DNA of 64,000 nucleotides from Ligula intestinalis. Taxonomy: Eukaryota; Platyhelminthes; Cestoda; Diphyllobothriidea; Diphyllobothriidae. Every line of letters starts with the position of its first letter. Position 1 is the stretch's first letter. Made by a program: the position numbers and the translations under genes. Positions 24,401 to 36,400 of the stretch are shown here, in pieces. The stretch spans positions 55,913,568-55,977,567 of the forward strand of contig JAYGXS010000001.1 in NCBI GenBank assembly GCA_036362985.1, written 5' to 3'. Below the pieces are notes generated by a model. That model saw nothing but the letters and a program-made list of their open reading frames with translations, was not told where the DNA came from and searched no databases.

Positions 24401-27400
24401 GCCCTAAAACCACCTTCGGAGTACTTTTAGGGCATTAACAACCTGAATATCACGCTAATTAGAAGCAGAGTACATGCCGAAGGCAAAACCAGGCTCATGC
24501 GAGTAGATAGACCATGTGGACAACCTTAACTTGTGGCGATAATCCTTAGACCTTCAATTTACACAACCCATTAGCGTTTTTTCCGTCCTCAAGGACATTC
24601 AGCTAGATTATGCATTTAGCAGTGGTCATGAGAAATTTTTATAAGTTCAGATGTTTTTAAGACCAATGTACACCCATCCTTAGGCACAACGATTGCAGAA
24701 GACGTAATTGCCTAAAAATGAGGCTATTATTTAAAAATACATGCTTCCAGCACCGCAACAAGCACCTGCTAGCCTGGTACTCGAACGACGGTCATACAAC
24801 CAGATAGATTGACTGCATTTGATACCACGGAAGCTCTTGCAGCTGGGCTCATGACAGCAGATCGCTGCGCAATGCTGACACCAGTAATGCCCATTGGGCT
24901 GATCATGTTCTCGTTTGTACACGCCTGAAAGCTCCTCTCTCATCTGCGCCTAAAATACCACGCACTACACGTCTCGATGTCACAAAATTCGGCAGCCCAG
25001 CACTGTCTAGGCCCTGAGCAGAGAATCCGGTCCTGTTTCATGACCTGAGCCGACGGAGAAGAGTGTAGTCAATGGTCATCACTGAAAACATCAATCTATG
25101 GGGCAGCCGAGAAAATTCATGGATGCACCTAGCGACGCCGCAGTGATTTGATCAGTGATGATCTTTTCCGCCAACTAAGAAAAATGACGGCAAAATCGGC
25201 TAAGTTCGTGAATGGTGGCTTTATTGTCGGCAATGCGACAAAGGCCGAGTGCTGGTGTGAGCACTTCGAGCGCCTCATCAAGTTTAATAGAGAACCCACT
25301 ACCCAGTTGCTTCCATCTACAGTGGAGTCTCTTCAGTCTCTCTTTGTCCAGTTTCATGCGACCCGCCTTCTGAGGGAGAGGACGGTATACCCGCCGAAGT
25401 TTATGGGTCTTCTGTCAACATTCTGGCGCCTTGGTTCTATTGAGTGATTGGACAAGCATGGAGAGACGAGGCCGTTCCTTATGACTCAGGCTCGGGCATC
25501 CTTATGCCTGTCTACAAGACGGAAGATAAAACAAGCTGCGAGAACTACGGCGGCATAAGTATTATCGCCGTCGCTACAAAGATCTTCAACATTGTTATTC
25601 TCAGTTGATTCTAGTCTGTGCGTGACTCTAGGACGTGGCCCAACCAAACCGGACTTCGCGCTGGGCGTGGTTGTGTAGACCAAATTTTCATACTAGGACG
25701 GATTTTTGGATTCCGCCATGGCTACCAACAACCAACGGTTACCTGCTTTGTTGACTTGGTCACCGCGTTCGATTCTGTCGATTGTGAATTCTTATGGCGG
25801 ATAATAGTAATGGATGGTGTACCACCAAACATAATCACCACGATTAAGAAATAATCCCGCTCCACCACCGCGCAGGTTCTGGTCCACAACAACCTCTCAC
25901 AACCGTCCGCTGTTCTGTCTGGTGATCGACAAGGCTGTGTCCTGTCACCCATTCTATTTGACTACAACATTGACTGGATTCTTGGAAGACCCAACGTGAA
26001 GATGACGGTATTGAGTTTGCACCCAAACGCAGGTTGATTGATCTCGGCTATGTCGATGATATCACGTTACTTACTTCAAGCTTCGGCAATCTACAGTCCA
26101 TGGCCGGAGTCGGCAACCTATGGCTCGTAAACCAAGTGTGGCTATTTCGATGATTGCGTCTAGCTCACTCAGATAAAATTGATATTATAAACTTCAGATT
26201 TTGTGATTTTGGTTCCTAGAATGACGTGCCGCCACCGAGAAGCGTATGGGAATCAATTTAATCTCGACCAATCTCTGGCGTCTCGGCCCACTAGGTTTGA
26301 CCTAGTAGTTGTTTTAGTGTTCCCTTTCCTGCTAGCTGGCAGCAGCTGCTTCTCTTTTCTCCCGCGTCCCAACGGCCACGACAAGCCCGCTAAATAACAC
26401 GCTCTACTAAAGCACGACAGCCCCCAGGCTTGACCTCAGCTTAGTCAAAGTAATTTTGGCAGCCAAGGCTATGTTACGCGCATAGGCCAGCCTGCCTTGT
26501 CACCTACAGTCCCTTGTGTTTATGTCCCCCAGACGGACGCATTTATCACACGCGAGCACAGAGTCTTTTCGCGAAACTTACCTTGTGGACTAATAAATCG
26601 TACCTAACATCTGACTGCTTTCTTTAATCAGATGGAATATTCTTAGTGTAGTAGTTGTAGTAGATCGCACATCCTTGACTGCTACACACACACTCTCTCT
26701 CATTTGCCCTAAGTTAATCCCTGCAACAAAGACGGTGAAAAGAAGGAGAGGAGGAGTATCGTACATTTCAAGACGCATGGGCCGAAGAATTCGCCTTTAT
26801 GGAGAGAGCAGGTTATGCTGCGTGTCTAATTTGCAATGAAAAGATTACATCGATGAAACGGTTGAATGTAAAGCGCCACTTCAACACACGCCATTATATC
26901 TTTGCATCAAAATATTCTGCGGGAGATAGCCGAAAGAAAGTATGCCAAGAGCTAATGAGCATGATTCAAGCCAGCCAGCAGCAACTCTGCGTATGGAGCC
27001 AGCAATGCGACTATAGCCGCTAGATTTGCTGGATCTTTAGCAGTAGTGAGGAACGGAGAACCATTTGAAGATGGCGAGTATGCTAAAACGTTCATGCTGG
27101 ATGTAGCCAGTAAATTTTTTGATGAGCTTCCGAACAAAGACACGATAATTAAACGGATATAAGACAAGCCTCTGTCGGCAAATACTGCTCATGAGCGTAC
27201 CATCATGATGGCAACCGACGTGGAGGAAAGGCAAGTGAAAGACATAAGTGCGGCGCCGTAAACCATTTGGCGCATTTCAATGTGATTGCAAGATATGCTG
27301 CTGGTGATACACTGCGCGAAGAAATTATTGCTGTTCTGCCAATAAAAGGGTTCACAAGAGGTGAGGATTTATTCAAGTCTTTCATGGAGTTCGCTCAAGA

Positions 27401-30400
27401 AAAAAATTACCAGTGTATAAACTCATCTCAGTGTGTGCCGATGGTGCTCCGTGTATAGTCAGAAAAAAACAAAAGACTTGTGGCGCTTCTCATTGAACAT
27501 GAAAACAGACCCATCCTACGTTTCCATTGCATTCTACACCAGGAGGCACTTTGTGTTCAGATGTGTGACGGGAAGCTTGGCCAAGTAATGTCGCTGCTCA
27601 TTTGTGCAATCAACGTTCTTGTTGCCCGAGCCTTCAGTGATCGACAGTTTAAAACACCGCTGGATGAAGTTAGAAATTAATATCATGGTCTGCTTTTGCA
27701 TAGCAATGTACTTTGGTTGTCAGAAGGGAAGGGGGCTTAACCGTTTTTGCGGTTTGCCTGACCGAAACCCGGACTTTACTTGAAATGAAAGGTATTGAGC
27801 ATCCAGAGCTAGCCGAAACTGAGTGGCTCCTCATATTTTACTGTCTCAGGGATATGACCAAACATCTGAATCAGCTCAATGTTAAAATACAAGGCAATGG
27901 CAATACGGTCTTATCCAATACGAGCGAACATCCGTGTCCCAGGAAGTAATTAAGAAGAAGAAGGCTCGATCGCTGGGACAATATGTTTATTCGCCTGACG
28001 TTTCGATATCCATCGCGGATTCGTCATTAGAGACATGAGTAGCAGAAAACAGGTTAAACATGCACAGAAGTTTGAAGTATTTATAGGACACAGTCATTAC
28101 TGCAAGCATACAGCGACAATTAACGTTAATTGCCTTCTTGTGCGTGGATTGCTTGTTGGACGACACGTGGGCTCTGACATGTTGAACTTTCATCACGGGT
28201 GGTGAGCTCGGGCGTGATGATTGCTCGGCCGTCTAGCTCCCCGGTGTTGGCGTACGATGAGGCGGTGGCCTGCCCGTTCCTCAAGTGACGACTTGCTTTG
28301 GCCAAATTGACTCTCAGGATTGCATATGGATTGGGCAAATCGTTGCACTTGTTTATGGATTGGGGGCCCCTGAACCATGACTCAAGTAGTTCGCGGCTCA
28401 CCCGACTGTCACGTCTTGCGAGAATTTCGGCCTCATCAAATTTAAACGTGTGGCCGGGTCTCGTCAAATGAGCCGCAACTTGAGAATTGGCATCATTTCG
28501 CCGTACTGCTGCCGCGTGTTTGGCAATTTGCGTCCTGAGAAGTCTGCCAGTTTCTCCGACATAGTTGCTTTGACCACAACTGCATCAGACCATGTAGACG
28601 ACCACAGATTCTTCCTACCGTGGCAGTGGGTCTTTCGGCTTCATTATCTGACGCCTTATGGTTGCCTCCGGCCTGTGTGCGACTCCAACTCCAAGTGGAG
28701 CGAGAAGGCGGCCGACTGCTTCCGATACGTTTTTTGACGTCCGGGATCAAACGCTTAACCTTGGAGTCGGTGCGCTTTTGTTGGTCATCTCGTTTGCGCA
28801 AGCACCGGTTAACGAAGTTGCGCGGGTAGCCATTTTCTCTGAACACCCGTCGGAGGTATTCTATCTCAGCAACTTTGCCTTCTTCTTCGCTGCAGTGCGT
28901 CTCAACAGGCCAATAGCGTGTTTTTATGCAACTGTGTTTGTGGATGATTGGGTTGTTGCTGTTGTAATTCAGTACTTGCATCGTGTTTGCCGCTACCCTG
29001 AATACTTTAGCCTTTAGACCACCACAATCCTTGCAACAGACGAGGACATCAAAAAAGGCCAGCTGGTTGTTCGCTTCTTCCTCCATCGTAAATTGGATGT
29101 CCGGGAAGATGCTGTTTAGACGTTACTTGAACGTGAGCACCTGATCCCGTTCGATGACGACGAAGGTGTCATCCACATACCGAGCCCAGAATTTCAGTCT
29201 GTGGTGTTGGAAAACCAGCGACTGCAGCCGCTGCAAGACAGCCTCGGCTATGAGTCCCGAAATTGGTGAACCCATCGGTGTCCTCTTCACCTGCTCTTAG
29301 ATCGTTCCATCAAACGTGAAGTACGTCCTGAGACAGAGCTTCAGGAGCTGTAGGATTTCCGCGTGTCCAAGGCGATTCTCCGTCTCATCGTATTTGTTTC
29401 GTAGGAGTATTTCGACGGTNNNNNNNNNNACCGTCGAAATACTCCTACGAAACAAATACGATGAGACGGAGAATCGCCTTGGACACGCGGAAATCCTACA
29501 GCTCCTGAAGCTCTGTCTCAGGACGTACTTCACGTTTGATGGAACGATCTAAGAGCAGGTGAAGAGGACACCGATGGGTTCACCAATTTCGGGACTCATA
29601 GCCGAGGCTGTCTTGCAGCGGCTGCAGTCGCTGGTTTTCCAACACCACAGACCGAAATTCTGGGCTCGGTATGTGGATGACACCTTCGTCGTCATCGAAC
29701 GGGATCAGGTGCTCACGTTCAAGGAACGTCTAAACAGCGTCTTCCCGGACATCCAATTTACGATGGAGGAAGAAGAGAACAACCAGCTGGCCTTTCTTGA
29801 TGTCTTCGTCTGTCGCAAAGATTGTGTTGGTCTAAAGGCTAAAGTATTCAGGGAAGCGACAAATACGATGCAAGTACTGAATTAAAACAGCAACCACCCA
29901 ATCATCCACAAACCCAGCTACGTAAAAACACTCTATCGGCCTGTTGAGACGCACTGCAGCGAAGAAGAAGACAAAGTTGCCGAGGTTGAATACCTTCGAT
30001 GGGTGTTCAGAGAAAATGGCTACCAGCGCAACTTTGTTAACCAGTGTTTGCGCAAACGAGATGGCCAACAAAAGCGCACTGACCCCAAGGTTTGGCATTC
30101 GATCCTGTACGTCAAAAACTATCGGAAGCAGTCAGCTGCCTTCTCGCTCCACTTGGAGTTGGAGTCGCACACAGGCCGGAGGCAACCATAAGGCGTCAGA
30201 TAATGAAGCCGAAAGACCCACTGCCACGGTAGGAAGAATCTGTGGTCGTCTACATGGTCTGATGCAGTTGTGGTCAAAGCAACTATGTCGGAGAAACTGG
30301 CAGACTTCTCAGGACGCAAATTGCCAAACACGCGGCAGCAGTACGGCGAAATGATGCCAATTCTCAAGTTGCGGCTCATTTGACGAGACCCGGCCACACG

Positions 30401-33400
30401 TTTAAATTTGATGAGGCCGAAATTCTCGCAAGACGTGACAGTCGGGTGAGCCGCGAACTACTTGAGTCATGGTTCACGGGCCCCCAATCCATAAACAAGT
30501 GCAACGATTTGCCCAATCCATATGCAATCCTGAGAGTCAATTTGGCCAAAGCAAGTCGTCACTTGAGGAACGGGCAGGCCACCGCCTCATCGTACGCCAA
30601 CACCGGGGAGCTAGACGGCCGAGCAATCATCACGCCCGAGCTCACCACCCGTGATGAAAGTTCAACATGTCAGAGCCCACGTGTCGTCCAACAAGCAATC
30701 CACGCACAAGAAGGCAATTAACGTTAATTGTCGCTGTATGCTTGCAGTAATGACTGTGTCCTATAAATACTTCAAACTTCTGTGCATGTTTAACCTGTTT
30801 TCTGCTACTCATGTCTCTAATGACGAATCCGCGATGGATATCGAAACGTCAGGCGAATAAACATATTGTCCCAGCGATCGAGCCTTCTTTTTCACAGTGC
30901 TATCCCTTCAACATGCCATGGTCGCTTTTGAAAACGTGCTGGCGCTCTTCATCATGAATCTTGAAACAGATCGTTCAGTACACATTAAAAAACTGCCACA
31001 ATATAAAGATACATGCACAGTAAGTGAGCTCAGTCAAAGCGTTGATCTCCACCAGCTAGTTGGCTTCATATACAGTCTCCTACAGTTGTTCAAAGCTCGC
31101 TCTGGAGAATAACGGAAGCAGACTCGCCTTTTTAATTTCATCGCCCATCCAACCGAATGCTCACTGAATACAGCCGTCATAAGTTATATTCCTGATGTCT
31201 CCTTTAGAGATTTCGGCAACGGTAGCTTATGTATGCCCACTCATTAATCCCTACTCCCTGCATGTTTCCTACGAAAACTATGGTTACAGGGTTTCATGGG
31301 TGGAGAATTAGGACACGCAATGGAATATACTTTACTGAATGCTAAAATCATTTTTATTTTACTGTATTGAAAAGTGTTTTTTTATTTACATCTGTAGATT
31401 CTCCTAATCTGTATTATCGTTTAAATTATTGCGGAAAAATCTGATTATCAAATTGCAGGTTTCTTGAATTTCGCGAAAAACTGAAATGGTCGTTAGGAGG
31501 TCGTCTACTTCAACTTACTTGAGGTCTAAATTTCTGTTCTGGAATAGGATTAGTATTGTCCGTGGCGCGAAGCGCCGTGCACACCTTCAATTTTTTATGC
31601 GGAACAACTTACTCCCGGTGGCGGTGGGAAGCAATTTCGATTGCACTTTTTTCATTCTACAGCTATTTCTAAAAAATTCTTTCTCTGCCATTTCTATTTC
31701 CCCACCACCCAAAACTCGATAACAAATTATTTTGCAGGACAAAATGCTGGGACTAAGGGTACATGAGTGGGCCCACATAAGCTACTTTTGCCCAGATTTC
31801 GAAGATGAAGTGGCTGACCTGAAGCCCTCAAACATGTGGGTGAATAAGTTCAAATCACTCAATGAAGCTTTGGAAAGAATCGTACGACATGAAGGAGAGT
31901 TGGTAAAGCAAGCAAATGTGGACAGAAATTAAAAAAACTTCAACCTGAAGCCCAGCTGGTAATCAAAACTTGGAACACGCTTCCTGTCGCATACCACACA
32001 CTACAGCGTGCGAGTATTGCTCTACTGACCTTGTTTGGATCTACGTATGCATGTAAGCAGTCATTCTAACATCTTAAATACATCATGTCCACCCTACGAT
32101 CACGTATAACGGATGAAATCCTCAACGCTTGCATGAAGCTTAAGCTCACCAACTACCAACCAGACTACAAAACTATCAGCAAATTCATGCAGCACCAGAA
32201 GTCGCGTTAACAGTGAATATTATAAGAATATCACTTCAAATAATAAATCTAGGGGCTTATTATACTCACATCTAATTGAATTTAATATTTAAATATATTA
32301 TATGGCTCTCACTGAAATATATTTTCAAAAATTTGCCTTCTTGGCTCTCTGAGTCAAAAAGATTGCCAACCCCTGGTCCATGGGGTCACAGGCGAAAAAG
32401 GTCGCTAAATCGGTCAGTTTGTCTATTAACGCTGGGAATACCAAGGTGTTATCATGCTGCATCCCTGTACAAGAGAAGGCACCCCTCAAGATAAATGGCT
32501 GTAGATTTGAAGAAGTAGATAGTTTCAAGTAACGCGCAGCGAGGTTGCTGTTGAAAGGACAGAGTAAGGATGACATTGTCTCCCGAATCGATGCAGCTCG
32601 GCAAGTTTTCACCAACCTTCGAAAGTGTCTATGGATCCGATGGGAAATCTCTATCGCGACGAAGGTCCGCGTGTACCGTGCATCTGTGCGGTCCGTCTTC
32701 TTATACGACTGCGAATGCAGCGCTATGTGCATAGAAGATGAACGGAAACTGGAATTATCTTACCACCACTGCTTGATGACCATCCTTCAAATTAAGTACA
32801 TCGACCTTTGTTCAAATGAGACAATCCGCACTCGCTGCGACAACATCGCAAGGATATCCCGGGCCGCCCAAGAAAGATGACTGAGGTGGTTTGGACACAT
32901 TCTTCGTTGTCAACCTCACGAACTCAGTGTTAGTGCCCTCGACCCGAGACTGTTACCTTGTTGGAAAAATCGAAGAAGGGGTCAGCCCAATACCTAGCTC
33001 GACTCAGTCCGTCAGGACATGGGAGTGATTCTTGTATCTTCGGTATTCGGTCTCCGGCGCTGGCGAAGAGAATGGCTCGAACTGTTCAGGTCTGCGGTCA
33101 CGGATAGTCGCGCGTGGAAAAGCACCGTACGGGACATCATTGAGGCCAGCTAGATCAGTCATGATAGCAGCCGCAACAAGCACAATTAAGCCTGTTAACT
33201 CAACAAAACAGTACTCGGAACTTTAATGGTGATGTCTCTTTCCGAGTGCAGGGAACATAGACGTGCGAAACGATTTTCAATAAAAGATCAGCATGGCATT
33301 GTGTCAATTATGGTGGATTTACATGTCCCATGCTTACTGAGTATGCGACCTCAATCAAGCAATTCTTCGCAGTTAGAAATGTATTTGAAAGTTTTGGTTA

Positions 33401-36400
33401 TTACATCCAGTATTTCACGACAAAGTGCACATAAAGTCACGAGCCTAGAATGTTAGGATTTTGATGGACAAATACCTCCGAATCCAGCTTTATAAGCTTT
33501 TGTGTTGTTAAATTAAATAGAGCACACAGCCAGCAGACTACTACTTGAGCAGCAAAGAAACATTAATAGAGAGAAGTAAGCAACTTACAGCTTTCATGAT
33601 GGACTTATCCCAGGCGACAGCAGCCTCCAGCTGTTTTGCCAGACAGTTCAGAACCTCAACTGAGCTGGCCCGGGTCACATTTTGACGCCATTCGAGGAGA
33701 GCCGGTGGCAAGAACAGTAGGCCACCGCAACTTGGTGTACTGCCAGAAAACAGGCCATTAGTGCCTTCACTGCCCGCTTCAGTCTCAACAGCTGACATCC
33801 CGCGACCGCAGTTTGAGGTGTAAACGGCGGGCCGAGCCACGCGTCGAATGTGAGGTAACAGGGGACCCGGAACAGTCACCTCCGAGGTCTCTGAGTGGGT
33901 GGTGGTGGAGTTAGAGTCACTGTATATGCTACCCTCCGTGTTAGTTGTATCAGGCCCACCGCCAGCCCCGGTGCCACAGTGAGAATTCCCTTGTGACATT
34001 GGTGGTGGGAGGGTTGAGACTTCCTCCTCCTGATCGCCCTGTACTACCACGTCCAGTTGGGATTCACAGTTAAGGGGCGGCAGCAGGTAGCGCCGTTCTA
34101 GATGGGCCTCCAGGTCACGTAGCCGATCACGCGCGACATCTAGTGGCCACTGCTCAAAACGGGACCTCTTCGGCGTGTTTCGAGGAATCAAATGTATGGA
34201 GTCGTCGTCCATTGCCTTGATTGGAGCCTTAAAAAGTCAGCGAAAGGTATAAAGTTTTCACGAATTGAGGTGAATGTTCGCATCCCAGGAACGTGAATGT
34301 TTTGAGAAGAAGAGGAATTTTCGAACACTGAATATTTTGAGAAAATTCCTCGTCTTCTCAAGGCATAAAGTTTGTCAGCACATGCCAAGGAAGCCATGGC
34401 CGAAGGCCTCCATCTAATTCCGCCAGCGGACAGCTAAAATTCCAGCAGAAAATCCAGAAATTTCTAGTATTTGGTACAGGACTCGTGGCATAACGCGATG
34501 TCCTGGAATAGTGCAACGGAGAAATAATGTATTTGGACATGTATATACAGTTCGGATTAGCAACAAAACAGTTTACATGCAGACTACTGTTAACTTTGTT
34601 TCCACTCATGCTAATATCATGCCAGGCAACGGCTGAAGGCACGATAGGGCATTCAAATCTGTCCAAATTAGGCAGAGAAGACGAGTAAGCAATGTTAACC
34701 CAAAATGGAAGACTGAGCGCCACAAAGCAATTGTGACCTTTGGGAACAATCTACCGGTAGGTGAAAGGAACGGCAATGAGTTCACCGATTTCGAAACTCT
34801 TGGCCGAGACAGCCCTTTGGCGAGCGAAGTAGTTGATTATTTGTTTGTGCACCGATCTATTCCTCAGGATGCACCCATCCTGGGATAATGCTTTTGCGAG
34901 TCGGATCAACCAACTGTGTTCCGCAAAGATACTGAAAATTGATGTTACTAGCCAACTGTCAGTAGCACACTTTTTATGTTTTTGTCATAAGAGTATTCCG
35001 GCTCAGACAAGGCACCGTGATATAGCTATTTCGGGCTATTGGCCCTCATCAGCCATGGGTGGCCAACTCTAGTGTAGCAGCTGAAATTGCCGCCGCACCC
35101 GAGTTTCGAACTCGCGCCTCGCCGGTCAGGGGCAGACGTCCTAACCATTGAGCCATCGAGGTCGATGTCTAGCCGGTTGTAGATCGGGAGTATATATTAT
35201 TTGTTTGTGCATCGATCTATTCCTCAGGATGCGCCCATCCTGGGATAATGCTAGACATCGACCTCGATTGCTCAATGGTTAGGACGTCTGCCCCTGACCG
35301 GTGAGGCGCGAGTTCGAAACTCGGGTGTGGCGGCAATTTCAGCTGCTACACTAGAGTTGGCTACCCATGGCTGATGAGGGCCACTAGCCCGAAATAGCTA
35401 TATCACGGTGCCTTGTCTGAGCCGGAATACTCTTATGACAAAAACATAAAAAAGATGTGTTACTGACAGTTGGCTAGTAACATATTAATTATCAGTAGCT
35501 TTGTGGAACACAGTTGGTTGATTCGACTCGCAAAAGCATTATCCCAGGATGGGCGCATCCTGAGGAATAGATCGGTGCACCAACCAATAATATATACTCC
35601 CGATCTACAACCGGCTAGACATCGACCTCGATGGCTCAATGGTTAGGACGTCTGCCCCTGACCGGCGAGGCGCGAGTTCGAAACTCGGGTGCAGCGGCAA
35701 TTTCAGCTGCTACACTAGAGTTGGCCACCCATGGCTGATGAGGGCCAATAGCCCGAAATAGCTATATCACGGTGCCTTGTCTGAGCTGGAATACTCTTAT
35801 GACAGAAGTAGTTGATGTTTGAAAACAACGGACCGAAATTTCGGTCCTTGCATTTAAATACTAACTATCTGATACTACTGCTCGTGATTTGCGAGGAGCC
35901 ATATTTTTAAGATTATATTTTGTTACTATTTGACTACCTAAAAACTCTGGTGTCTTCCCGGCACATGTTATTAACTGTATTTTTAATTTTCCTTGCATCC
36001 ATTTATTGCCTATCATCTTTTACCAACGGGGAGTTCAAAGGCGTTCGCTTATCTTTCACTCAATAACCTGATACTGATGTAATCATCGAATAAAATTGAA
36101 TGCCTGCATTTAAAAAAAACAATTTGAAGTGGTCTTCTCGGGGCGAAAATTGACGTTGGTGGACGAAGGAAAGGTCTTACCTCTCCCTTTAGTCTAAAAA
36201 TTAGTGTTCAAGAGAGCAAAAGACGCGACACAAGTACTTAACTTCAATGGAAACCGCCCACCCACTCAACTACAGACACAGACTAGTAAGGGCGCACAGT
36301 TGGGGTGTTGAGAGGCACTGCGCTAAACCCAAAGGAAGGCTTTCTTAATGACAATACCTTTAACTTTTGTGCTCCGAACGCATGAATACCCGCGAAACTT

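Larger units (their letters stand above)
27917..30893. mobile_element. Head-to-head pair of Penelope-like elements around a 10-N gap
   Basis: Two arms, 27917-29419 (minus-oriented) and 29430-30893 (plus-oriented), mirror each other about 29424. Each reads, from the centre outward, an RT (MGSPISGLIAEAVLQRLQS, RYVDDTFVVIERD) and a GIY-YIG endonuclease (CSCGQSNYVGETGR, AAHLTRPGHTFKFDEAEI), then a 3' tail ending GCGATCGAGCC. The insertion interrupts the hAT transposase between codons for ..GNTVLS and LSLQHA, with degenerate 12-bp flanks (ACGGTCTTATCC / ACAGTGCTATCC, 9 of 12 equal). Frames are broken. The ORF that crosses the N gap on both strands is an artefact of the palindrome. Confidence 0.85.
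26104..32375 (+). mobile_element. BED-finger hAT transposon (GTF2IRD2/ZBED-like transposase), with nested insertions
   Basis: Flanked by a perfect 8-bp duplication GTCCATGG (26096-26103 and 32376-32383). Ends are inverted-repeat-like: left CCGGAGTCGGCAACCT, right complement CAGGGGTTGGCAATCT, the common hAT terminus. Coding pieces: BED zinc finger CLICNEK..NVKRHFNTRH (26820-26895), FHCILHQEALCVQMC (27505-27560), FAVCLTETRTLLEMKGIEHP (27740-27810), FENVLALFIMNLETDRS (30930-30985), KPSNMWVNKFKSLNEALE (31825-31880) and LRSRITDEILNACMKL (32095-32145). Stops and frameshifts mark it as dead. Insertions at 27917-30893 and 31215-31792 account for about 3.6 kb. Confidence 0.9.

Noticed and set aside
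29297..29552. 78-codon ORFs on both strands across the N gap
   Set aside because: They are identical because the sequence is palindromic around the gap and they include undetermined codons; they are a mirrored antisense/sense artefact of the Penelope RT region.
26799..32215. Host GTF2IRD2/ZBED-like gene
   Set aside because: The frames are broken by stops and by two insertions, and the whole unit is bounded by hAT termini with an 8-bp duplication, so it is a transposon relic.
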